Below are positions 25,788 through 35,146 of a stretch of DNA of 41,410 nucleotides, in pieces (position 1 is the stretch's first letter; each line of letters starts with the position of its first letter). Under the pieces are notes generated by a model. The model was not told the origin of the DNA. It searched no databases and worked only from the letters and a program-made list of their open reading frames with translations. The stretch comes from Antrodiella citrinella (Eukaryota; Basidiomycota; Agaricomycetes; Polyporales; Steccherinaceae): contig SGPM01000249.1 in NCBI GenBank assembly GCA_004802725.1, positions 1 through 41,410 on the forward strand. The letters run 5' to 3'. A program made the translations under genes and the position numbers.

Positions 25788-25985
25788 TCAAATGTCTGCT
25801 TCGTCCCAATTCAGGATGTACTTGATCATAAAGTGGACATTGTCGATCAAGGCTTCGGTGCGCAAGGCTACGAAAAGGAGCATGATGGTATGCAAGCCGT
25901 TGTATTGATCATCCTCCCCGACATGGGTGTAGCGAAAAATATGACGCGTCAAGTTCCAGTAGAACTGAGTGTCAGTTCCACGAGA
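25788..25985 (-). pseudogene. Relic of a second Gly-Xaa carboxypeptidase (3' end only)
   Basis: On the minus strand a frame ending at TGA 25788-25790 reads FYWNLTRHIFRYTHVGEDDQ, then YNGLHT and, further on, NVHFMIKYILNWDEADI. It aligns residue for residue with the last exon of the intact gene at 23106-23293 (SYWNLTRHIFRYTHLGSMDH ... LNWDEAALP). The catalytic-site His context YNGxHT survives, but the following NEAVRAEAL part is altered and lengthened. The expected acceptor AG before this exon is missing, and no upstream exons are recognisable. This is a truncated, degenerate tandem duplicate. Confidence 0.8.
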
Positions 25986-26464
25986 GGCCGATCTGAGCCG
26001 TCCTTCTCAGTTGCTGACACCACGGGGGAAGGACTAGTCATAAGCCAGTGTTCGAGATGGACCTTGGGGCAAGGGTTCTACCCGCAAACCGATTCAGCAA
26101 ACGTCTAGGTGTAGAAATTCCAGTCCACTCACGAAAAAGGGCATGCTCAAAGATCCGCATAACAGCTGTCCAAGTTGATCAGAAGAATGTTTGACACGAA
26201 GAGGACGTACTTACACGGAGGAAACCTGTCCTCAACTTCTCCTTTAATAGCTCTACCCACAAGAGTGAACATGAGCCCATAATCCGGCGGCGGGTTTTCA
26301 ACTTTCAGACGATTCAATATTGTCTTCATCGCGTTCTCAGCGAACTCCTTGACGTACGCCTCGTCGCCTCCGAGTAGGTCCATGACTTTGCACTTTTTCC
26401 GAGGCCAGACGATGTTAGAGAATATGGTAAACTGCCGTACATCATACACATGCGTCCGGGGATC
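25986..26464 (-). other. Degenerate region with an unassigned open frame
   Basis: A minus-strand frame at 26147-26449 encodes a protein-like segment with KVMDLLGGDEAYVKEFAENA and RLKVENPPPDYGLMFTLVGR. A GT..AG pair (about 26168-26222) could join it to a short tail. It follows directly after the NACHT frame stops, but I cannot place it in a family. It may be the remains of another gene or of the NACHT gene's 3' end. Confidence 0.35.
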
Positions 26465-27100
26465 CTATGGATCAACATCAGTGTCCTGATACCAATGTTC
26501 AGGTAAAGACGAAGCACGTTTCCTGGAGGAGGCGCGGATGGTTTGTAGTCGGTCACGGAAGAACAGTCGGATATCACGATCGATGTTTTGTGCAGTGCAA
26601 ATCGGTTTCATGCGCACTTCCGGCATGGTCCCCAGTACTTCCTCGATTTCCGGATTCCGACAGCTGGTGATTAGGACACGAACGAAGGGAGAAAGGTCGC
26701 GGAGGTGCTCCGCCAGAGTCTTCAGAAACAACTCTCGCCACGTCCGCGTAGACCCACATTCGTCTACACCATCAACGACGACGACGATTGGGCCCTCCAG
26801 ACGTAGCGAGTCGGCCAGTGATACCAATGGCGATACTACAAGCTGCATGAACTGATTCTGCAAGGTCATGCCCATCACACCGGGATGCCTCTTGAATACG
26901 TCCGATATCTGCTTCGCAATCCGAGGATCAAATTCAGCTAGCTGAGCCGCGAGAGTGTGGATCGCGTTCGCAGGTGCACTTCTATCACGCGAGTCGCGAT
27001 CAACGACCAGGAAAGCTCCGAGGCGGTGCTGGCCACGGAAGAGATTCGCTATCGTACTGGCCATACAGGTTTTGCCTGAGCCAGGAACGTCGTGCATCAT
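26465..27100 (-). pseudogene. NACHT-type P-loop NTPase fragment (NLR-like)
   Basis: A 211-codon frame holds the core of a STAND/NACHT NTPase. The Walker A is DVPGSGKTCMASTIANLF at its very start. The Walker B is PIVVVVDGVDECG near 110-122. The sensor-like stretch FVRVLITSCRNPEIEEVL follows. In intact agaricomycete NACHT proteins the P-loop is preceded by an effector or linker domain and followed by winged-helix and repeat regions. Here the frame starts just before the P-loop. Bases upstream spell the usual lead-in (LWNFPMMHDVPG) but an in-frame TGA lies just beyond, and the frame stops at DTDVDP. I read it as a truncated gene; a short stand-alone NTPase is less likely. Confidence 0.65.
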
Positions 27101-27410
27101 TGGGAAATTCCACAGTGGTCACTGCTACAAAAACAGAGTTAGAGTCAGTGGCTGTTTCAGAGACATGTACCAAGCGGATAAGGTATGGTGGATGAATATA
27201 GCACATTCGAATATTTGCCTCAGTGCTCCAGAACGTTCGTGAGGCCAAGGAGAGAATACCCAAGCAGAGACTCGAAAGGAGCGGCCACACCAGCAGGGCA
27301 CGGGAGATGCCGAAGGATGAAAAACGGAGTGCTGTGATTGGCTGGGGTTGTGTATGAGAGGACCCCCGCAGTGACGACCACTTTGGCAGTCCTCTTCTTC
27401 CACCGACAAC

Positions 27411-29285
27411 ATGCATCGCCCTCCGTCGCCCTGGTCCTCTCCGTGTTGCTGCACCATGCCACTCCAAGTCGCCGCCGTCGCCTCACCCGACTGCGACGAA
27501 TGCGTCCTCGCCTGTGACGCCCCCCATTGCGACATCGAGCTCACCGAACACTGCACAGACCAGTGCGTCGTCGTCGCCTGCGACGATCCTCACCACGCCG
27601 TCCTGGATCCCGCATTAGATACTTCCTGTGAAGTGCCGTGTACAAATGAGAACTGCACCACCTTGGATGACTTCGTGCGTTCTTTTATCTCCCCGTCCAT
27701 CTCTTTTCCTTATCATCTCCATCGCAGTTCCAGTGCTGCATGCCCCCGTACCAGCACAGACCGGCGTACGACGCCTCGCAAGCCCCGTACACCTGGGAGC
27801 AGGCCATCGACGCGCTCCTAGCAAGCGCGAACGAGCCAATGTACGCTCACCACCATGATCTCTTTCACGGCCACTTCGACCCATCCAGCCACAGCTCGTC
27901 GTCCTACACGCCCACGCCGGACGTCTACCCGTCGTCGCCCGTTTTTGACGCTGCGACCCCCGCCCACCAAAAGGCCTCCTCGACGCCGACCCTCAAGTGC
28001 ATGTGGGGCGATTGCAATGTCGCTTTCTCGTCCATGTCAGATCTCGTGGGGCACGTGAATTTGCAGCATCTGCGCTTGCCCGCCACCGTCGTCCCGTCGC
28101 CCGTTCAACCGGGGCCGCAAAGTCTCCCAGACGCGCTTTCGTGTCTCTGGGCGGACTGTCAGCTCTACCCGACGCCCAACTCGGTGCCGGGGCCGTCAAA
28201 CGTGAACCACAACGGCGTGCTCGCGAGCCACTTGCTGCAGGACCATCTCGGTCTGCCGACGGTGCCTGCTCCCCAGGTGTCCGTTCAACCCGCCGCTCCA
28301 CTCGCTTCCGCTTCTTCGCCTACCACCGCTGGCCCGCCGACGCCAGGGCCCGAACACGACTGCACCGCTCCCAACGCGCATGCCTGTCGCTGGGACGCGT
28401 GCGGGCAGAGTTTCACCAGCTGCGATGCTCTCACCAAGCACATCACGAACACCCATGTCGGGAGCGGGAAGGCGCATTACGACTGCTTCTGGGGCGATTG
28501 TCAGCGGCACGGGTCGAACGGGTTCGCGAGCAAGCAGAAGATTTGCAGACATCTACAGGTTGGTACTTCAGTTCTCGCGGTGAAATTCATTACTGACACT
28601 CTTTGATACGCGTATTTAGAGTCATACGGGACATAGACCTTTCCAATGTCAAGTCTGCCAACAAAACTTTTCGGAATCTGCGACACTGGCCCAACACATG
28701 CGACGTCATACCCAAGAAAGTGTGTAGCATGGTTCAATTCATTTGTCTCTGTCACTCAAGTCTTCCGCGCAGAGCCATACGCCTGTGACTTCCCTGGGTG
28801 CGGGAAATCGTTTGCGATCACAGGCGCACTGACAATCCACAAACGCACGCATAACGGGCAGAAACCATTCAAATGCACATATTGCGATCGGTGAGCACCT
28901 CATCGCCGCTTCTGTCCGCCTGTTTCTCATAGTGTCCGATTTATAGCGCGTTTTCTGAATCGTCAAATCTCTCAAAACATGTACGCATCAGCAATATGTC
29001 GAAGAATCGATTTATCAGCTAATAATCATTCGTACTTCGCAGCTACGCACCCACACAGGCGCCAGACCATACCCTTGCACGTACCACGCATGTGCCAAGT
29101 CTTTCGCGAGGCCGGACCAGTTGGCGAGACATATGGCCGTACACAAGAAGAACGAAAGTCTGGTATCCGGAGGGAAAGTCCCTGCTGACGAGGTGTCGGG
29201 TAGTAGTGTGCTCGACACTGCCGCGGTGGAGTCGCTGAGTTCGGAGAACGAGCCGGCGGAGCGGTCGATGGAGGTGCAGCCTTGA
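27411..29285 (+). CDS. C2H2 zinc-finger transcription factor, Zap1-like
   Basis: Exons: 27411..27674, 27728..28558, 28620..28719, 28773..28890, 28947..28980, 29043..29285; 529 aa, in frame throughout. The N-terminal ~90 residues are unusually rich in Cys, Asp and His ([20 protein letters not shown]...), a possible metal-binding region. Then come C-x4-C type fingers starting CMWGDC, CLWADC, CRWDAC and CFWGDC. Four tightly linked fingers follow with TGxRPF/KPF linkers ([36 protein letters not shown]). This split of CxW(x)nC fingers before a DNA-binding array resembles yeast Zap1, the zinc-responsive activator. A zinc-sensing role is inference. The acceptor at 28771-28772 was chosen because it restores the linker [11 protein letters not shown]. 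Confidence 0.9.
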
Positions 29286-29881
29286 AACTATCAGGCGTGG
29301 GGCCATGTTCGGTTTTGTTTGGAGGGTATCACGATGTGCGAGTAGTTGAATTTGCTGAAGAAGACAATACAAATATCGCAAATATTCTTTACAGCAGCAT
29401 GTATACTTACTTCATGATGACCATATATGTGGCACACACCCATGGACCAGGTCATCTTCAACTTCGTGAGATCTTCTTCAGTCGCGATCACGTGCCGTGT
29501 CAGAGAGACGCGACGCGAAAGTCAGCCGCGACTCTCTCTTTCTTTCGCCGTTGTCTTCGACCGTCAGCCTCTTCACATTCCAAATCGTGTCTCCCAGTCT
29601 CGATCGCAATATTGACAAGCAGATGGGGTCTGGAACGCGAGCCAGCTTCTCAGAGTTTCCATTTTCAGGATGTCAGCCTCCGTCAGCCTCCAATGAGTGT
29701 ATAAATTGACGCGTTTCCGTCAAATCCTTCCTTCATTCGCCTTCGTTTCGTACTCTCATCTTTCTCCTTCAGTTTCTACTCTGTCGCTCCTCAAGCATCC
29801 TCTCCTCTCTCCTCTGCTCTGCCCACCCCTCAAGCAACCGCATACCCCTCCTTACAGTCCCTAGCCCCGAGACGCAAGATC
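29286..29881. promoter_or_regulatory. 3' UTR of the zinc-finger gene and promoter of the repeat-protein gene
   Basis: No gene in these ~600 bases. A TATA-like tataaat lies at 29700-29706. It is followed by a long C/T-rich tract (about 29725-29860) leading to the ATG at 29882, a common core-promoter arrangement in highly expressed fungal genes. Confidence 0.45.
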
Positions 29882-32397
29882 ATGTATCCAGTCAAGAGGA
29901 GCACCTTCTCTGTCCTCGTGGGTGCCAGCCAGGTATGTCTTTACTCCTTGACGCGTATAGCTATCACTCACAGTCTCCTGCTAGCTCATCGTGGCACCTA
30001 TCCGCATCGTACTCCCTCACCAGCATGTCCTCAGCCGCCCTCGTCTTCTTATCACCTATCCTCAACAACCCACCACCCCCGTTACCTCCTCAGCTCTGCC
30101 CAACCACAATGTTGTTCAAGTCACCAGAGGCTTCCAGGTCATCATCAACTCTCATCTGGTATGCTCTTGCCTTCGGTTTCGCTTGTTGCTTTCTGCTCAC
30201 TCTCGCCTCGCTAGATGTCTGCGATCCAGCGCAAGACGGCACCTTTTTCTCCTCTTCTTTCTTCTCTCCCTCTTCAGTACCCCAAGACCTCTCCCATCTA
30301 CGGGAACGACAGACTGGCTTTGGTCCGCTACTGTCCGTTGTTCCGTATGTCTTCTGGTACCGAAGAGGTGAGTCAGCGCATGTCTTCGATTATCTTGTGA
30401 CCTGGGCTGACGAACATTTGCGCGACAGGATGCCTCAGTCAGTATTGTTGAAAAACAGACTGCTGAGGTGTTCCTCGGAGTTGTTCGTGCCCCCGGGTAC
30501 GATACGAGCTCCGAGTCTTCTTTTGTGGGTACCTTACTTTTCGTTCCAATCGCCGCACTCATAGCTCTTTGGTGTAGACTTCAAAGAAGCTTGTGTCCGA
30601 CTCCCCGGAGTTGCGATGCGATGCTGTCTCTTTTATTTCACCTTTGCCGTCTTCTTTCTCCGCCTTCGTCGCGTCGATTGTCACCGACGAAGTCATGGAT
30701 CTTTTCGTTGCTCCGCCCATTGAGGGCAACGTTATCGATGTACAGACAGTTTCAGAGTCATGCGAATTGGATATGGGTACGTGTCTCGCCTTTTCCTCTC
30801 AACACTGGCTAAAATATTCTCATGCAGAGTTGGCCCACGCAGCCTCAGTTCCTCTTACACTTTGCGACTCACAGATGACTATCACCACCTTTGACGACGC
30901 GAGTACCGTCCGGAACAAGTGTGACCCCCAGTCGAACGAGATGTCTAAACCTGCAAGTGTCGACCTCACTGACGCGCCCGACGCGCCTGGCGACATTGAG
31001 CTTCAGCAACAAGACGAATCGATCACGCTGGTCGCACCGTCGCCGACGGACTCGCCCAACACGTCGCAAGAGCCCCTTCCCTCAATTTGCAAGATCATGT
31101 TTGGTAGTCCAGAAGTAGTGGAGGCATATGAACCTGTGGAAATCGGTACGTGACACGTTTCGTTGTGTAAAGTTAATGCCGTGTGCTAATACAACTTCTT
31201 GCAGAGTTGGCTCGGAACACAATTTCACTTCCATTCTGCGCCACAATCGACACTTCCGTCACCGTCGGGATCACGACCTGCAGGACTATGCCCAACCTTT
31301 CAGCGCAGTGGCACGCAGACTTGGCCCACGCGATCTCGCTCCCATGCCTACTGAACGACAAGCACGACCCGATGGACGAGATGTCTTCCTCTTTTAGTGT
31401 CGGCGTTCTCGACGCTCTTCTTGATACAGAGGCTCAAGAGCAGAATTGTCCGATCACGCTCGTTGCACTGTCGTATGGAGAGAGACAACCGAGAATCGTG
31501 ACTTCGAAGACCGCGCCGAACGTTGCAGCCATTTTCAGGTATGAGACGCATACCGGTACGTCACTCACTCTCGTTCACCATAAGTCGCTGACCAATATGT
31601 ACTCAGTGGTGACCCACGCGCCTTCGCTTCCAGTGGCACTTTGCACTTTGGGCGACAAGAGCGACAGATACGACCTCCCGGTGGACGACACGTCTCCTAC
31701 CGATATCGACGCTCAGCCAGCAGCAGCAGCACCCCGAGCTATGACGCAGGCCAACCGACGAACCCGCGAACGCCGCGAACGGCGACAATTTGGCGCCATG
31801 TGCAAGGAGCGAATGGACATCTGCGAGTTGTTGCCGTTCTCTGATATTGAGGCAGAAGGCGAGTACTTCCAGGTCGTTACGCGTGAGGAGAGGATGGCCT
31901 GGCTTTGCAAAGAGCTTCCCTTCGCCGACAGCTCCAAGTTCGGCGAGTACCCTCAGCCTAGTGCTCCTCCTCAGCCCGCCACCGTCGTCGAGCGGCCACT
32001 CGATCTTGCGCAGGACACTCAGCCGACTCTCGACACTACTCCTCAACTCGAGCTTCAACCAGCGACGACCGCAGCGACATCGGCGGAAGCGACTCAACCC
32101 ACGGGACCTCAACTTCGTCCCACTGCCGCCGTCTTCGTCCCAAAGCACCCTCAAGCGCAGCCTCATTCGATCTCTTCGCGTCCACCAGCCACTGAAGCGA
32201 CAGGCCCTCGACTTTGCCCTACCACTGCCGCCTTTGTCCCCAAGCGACCTCAGTCGACCTTTTTACCTCGATCGGTGACGACAACGACGATCGCAACGAG
32301 CTCACAGGTGGACGATCCTCGGATACTCGCGAGAACCAGGCTCTTCGTGAAGACGGCTGCATTTTACGGACGCTCACACCACGCTTCGTCTCACTGA
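29882..32397 (+). CDS. Unrecognised 710-aa repeat protein with two PAM2-like motifs
   Basis: Exons: 29882..29932, 29985..30158, 30215..30367, 30429..30524, 30578..30776, 30828..31145, 31205..31555, 31607..32397. Every phase closes. No known fold recognised. Four degenerate repeats start at about residues 225 (ELAHAASVPLTLCD), 331 (ELARNTISLPFCATID), 369 (DLAHAISLPCLLND) and 448 (VVTHAPSLPVALC); three of them open an exon. A second duplication follows: ERMDICELLPFSDIEAEGEY and ERMAWLCKELPFADSSKFGE. The Pro/Thr-rich tail holds LRPTAAVFVP (617-626) and LCPTTAAFVP (650-659). Both fit the PAM2 pattern L-x-P-x-A-x-x-F-x-P (second copy T for A), which binds the MLLE domain of poly(A)-binding protein. 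A link to mRNA control is inferred from this motif only. Confidence 0.75.
32113..32241 (+). repeat. Tandem PAM2-like motif repeat
   Basis: Two coding units of 99 bases, with motif cores at 32113-32142 and 32212-32241. Each reads roughly AT..TGP.L.PT.A.FVPK.PQ. Tandem duplication preserved the motif while neighbouring residues drifted. Confidence 0.7.
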
Positions 32398-33099
32398 ACG
32401 CTAGGCTCTTCGGACTTGGGCTTGGTTCATCTTGCATATGGTTCTGGACTCGGACTTGCTTGGACTCTTGCATAAGACTCGGATTCCCATCTATACTTAC
32501 CCATAAAACCCAGATCTCTTCATGACTTGGATACCCTCGCAGAAGACTCGGACATCTATACCCATATAACCCACACATACGTAGCTACGGACTCGGACTT
32601 GGTTACTTTGCAGAAGACTCGGTTTCTTTTTCATTCCTCTACACCCATCCCCCATCCCTATTTCCTAGTATACCCCTATGTATCTTGTATCTTGTATCTT
32701 GTATCTTGCCTGCTTCACGTTTCGGTTCGGACTTGCAGATGACTCGGATTCTATGTACCTGTATCACTACATATCATGCATATACACGCGCATGTTTACA
32801 CCCAACGTACTTGTTCCCTATTCGATGACATGAAACTGAGGCACCATGACTCCAATGAGTTCGATGTTCCAATCATCTTCACGATCAGAGGTGTATAACG
32901 TTCCAGTTCACCGGTCACCTCCAGCCACAGTTCACAGTGAATTTCGTGGATATCACACGCTCTCGATATACATGCCTGTGTCATACGCATGGGTCGTGCA
33001 TATTATTTTTGGTGGGGTGCGGAAAAAATGTGCGGAAGTACATGAGAGGGAGGGGAAGAGCAGCGAACACATAAAACAATCTCCCAGCGGCAGGTGCGT
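32398..33099. other. 3' flank with degenerate GACTCGGA repeats
   Basis: About 700 bases after the repeat-protein stop. From 32400 to 32760 the words agactcgga, gactcggacttg and cttcggacttgg recur at least eight times. After about 32760 it is ordinary AT-rich flank of RPS15. Confidence 0.5.
32680..32707 (+). repeat. Heptanucleotide microsatellite (GTATCTT)4
   Basis: Four perfect head-to-tail copies of gtatctt, 28 bases, in the 3' flank of the repeat-protein gene. Confidence 0.9.
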
Positions 33100-33961
33100 T
33101 TACTTGAGGGGGATGCTACACCACAAAACAACGTTAGTAAACGCAATCACTTGAGCGTGAGAGGAGGGAGGGGGACGTACAAACGAGACGAGTGTGTGGC
33201 ACCGATACCAGGACGACCGTGCTTGACGGGTCGGTATGAGCACGAGAACTCGGCGAGGTAGTGGCCGGTCATTTCAGGCCTGATCTCGACGCTGTTGAAG
33301 ACCTATACACACCACAAAAAACACAACACCAATCAGCGAGCAGCTCTTCTCCACACCCAAACTAAGCCCTCTCTCCTTCCAATCTCTTTTTCGACAACAA
33401 CAACAACCACAATGAAGATGAAATGTGAAACGGATGCGCACCTTTCCGTTGTAGATACCGACGACGCTGCCGATCATCTCGGGGACGATGATCATGTCAC
33501 GGAGATGGGTCTTGACGACGGCGGGCTTCTCGTTGGGGGGTGCCTCTTTCTTGGCCTTGCGGAGCTTCTTGATCAGACCCATGGGCTTACGCTTCAGGCC
33601 GCGGCCGAACCGTCTGCGGGCGCGGGCGTGTACGAGCTACAATGGAACGGGATGTTTAGACATTTTGAAGCAGGATTAGTTGGGATTGGTTGGAAGTGTA
33701 CCTCAACGAACTAGAGAAGGCGATTGGTCAGACCAAAGGTACAATAAAGTGGGAGAGAAGGCGTGGGGGAAGCGTACCTCCTCATTGCTCAGGTCCAAAA
33801 GCTTGTCGAGCTCGATTCCGCGGTACGAGAACGTGCGGAACGTGCGCTTCTTCTTGAGGTCGGCGGCGGTTTGGGGATCGGTGACAGAGGAATCAGCCTA
33901 TACACCAAGGTCGGTGAGCAACATTTCTCTCTTCTCCGTCGACAGATCATGTACACACCAT
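33100..33961 (-). CDS. RPS15: 40S ribosomal protein S15 (uS19)
   Basis: Component of the small-subunit head near the decoding site. Six exons: complement(33100..33115, 33181..33302, 33442..33636, 33702..33710, 33778..33897, 33959..33961), 154 aa. The sequence is textbook: [78 protein letters not shown]. Two features stand out. The first coding exon is the ATG alone, followed directly by GTGTGT. Exon 3 is a 9-nt microexon (TTCGTTGAG, residues FVE) needed to join LSNEE to [13 protein letters not shown]. The 3' coding exon is 16 nt. Divergent from RPP2. Confidence 0.96.
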
Positions 33962-34354
33962 ATTGTCTTGAGGAAGGTCGTAAAAGGGCGGGGATCACTG
34001 GTACAGCAAAGCGTAAGCGCGGTGGTGGGGGGTGGGAGCGTGGGAACTTTGGTGATGTACTGTGCAGTTCATCAGCCACCGCGGGTGGAGGCGCCCATAG
34101 GTGAGGCTGATCGAGAGTTTTGGTGAAACCTCAGTCTCGCTACCATCATCGTCGGATAGAATCCACAGGTCTTCCCTTTGAGGATTAAAGGTACTTTTGC
34201 CGTTGCGGGTGTGTTTTGTGACGATGTGAAAGCTAATGTTGTGGTGTAGTGATCAGTGGCTACCGTACTCCCTAACTTCAACACCCCCACCAAAACTTCA
34301 AAGTACGCGGCCGTGGTATTTTGACGTAGATCCCGACTGATGTTTTTTGTGTAG
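33962..34354. promoter_or_regulatory. Shared divergent promoter of RPS15 and RPP2
   Basis: 393 bases separate the two ribosomal protein ATGs. The RPP2 side holds a likely 5'-UTR intron at 34303-34354. It starts gtacgcgg, has a gactgat branch-like site and a T-rich acceptor ttttttgtgtag, and ends exactly at the base before the ATG. Co-regulation is inferred. Confidence 0.55.
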
Positions 34355-34808
34355 ATGCGTTACATTGCTGCATACCTCCTCCTCCAGATCGGTGGCAACA
34401 CCTCCCCTTCTGCTGGTGATATCAAGAAGGTCATCTCCTCCGTTGGTATCGATGTCGATGAGGATCGCCTCAACAAGCTCATCTCCGAGCTCGAGGGCAA
34501 GGACATCAACACCGTAAGCACCATAGAATGTGCCTGCGTTGTATGAGGTTATTGACGTGACGTTTGTTTCAGTTGATTGCTGAGGGCTCTGCCAAGCTCT
34601 CTTCCGTCCCCTCTGGTGGTGCTGCCGCCGCTTCTTCAGGTGCTGCTACTGGCGGTGCCCCCGCTGCGGCCGCTGAGGAGAAGGTCGAGGAGAAGAAGGA
34701 GGAGGAGAAGGTGCGTTTCCCGTGTGATGCTACATGCTGGGTTGCTGATCGTGTGGTGTTCTGCAGGAGGAATCGGACGACGACATGGGCTTCGGTCTAT
34801 TCGATTAG
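34355..34808 (+). CDS. RPP2: 60S acidic ribosomal protein P2
   Basis: Part of the ribosomal stalk that recruits elongation factors. Exons 34355..34513, 34573..34710, 34767..34808; 112 aa. It starts [15 protein letters not shown], has the dimerisation helix region [20 protein letters not shown], an Ala/Gly hinge, an acidic run ([15 protein letters not shown]) and the universal C-terminus [11 protein letters not shown]. The P2 type is shown by [10 protein letters not shown]1 proteins start differently. A T-rich acceptor abuts the ATG, so the first exon is probably non-coding. Confidence 0.96.
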
Positions 34809-35146
34809 ACTCGTGTGTAATTGTGTACTCTACGCTTACGTGTGGTGTATTGCGACTGCTACTATACGATGTACATGCGCGGCTTTTCCACGTTGTGATG
34901 TGCTGTGCTCCTAAGCTATGTGCCGAGAATGAGGTAATCGGTGGCCGGGTTCGGTAGCCGGCGGTAGGAATGAATGGTTCTATTTTGCCGACCGGCGGCC
35001 TCTTGCGGTACCGCGGCAAATCCACTAACAACCCAGGGCTGCTCCGGAAAGGNTCACCCGAGTGCGATTCCACCGGGACATCACAGACGCCCGCGCATTC
35101 TCTTTCCCTCCACGCCGCCGGCCCACGCATCCTGCTCCTGCCCACC
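34809..35146. other. RPP2 3' flank and promoter of the Zn2Cys6 gene
   Basis: About 340 bases without a gene. Around 34940-35030 there is GC-rich, self-complementary sequence (ggtagccggcgg / gccgaccggcggcc). One ambiguous base, n, is at 35053, so the assembly is uncertain at that point. Confidence 0.4.

Noticed and set aside
26955..27556. Frames on both strands around the NACHT start and the zinc-finger promoter
   Set aside because: They overlap better-supported coding sequence in other frames and carry no domain.
31603..32166. 187-codon minus-strand frame opposite the PAM2-like gene
   Set aside because: Antisense shadow; the plus strand has consistent splicing, internal repeats and motifs.
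34940..35030. GC-rich self-complementary stretch as a possible tRNA or structured RNA
   Set aside because: No cloverleaf arms, no A/B box and no conserved tRNA bases could be found.
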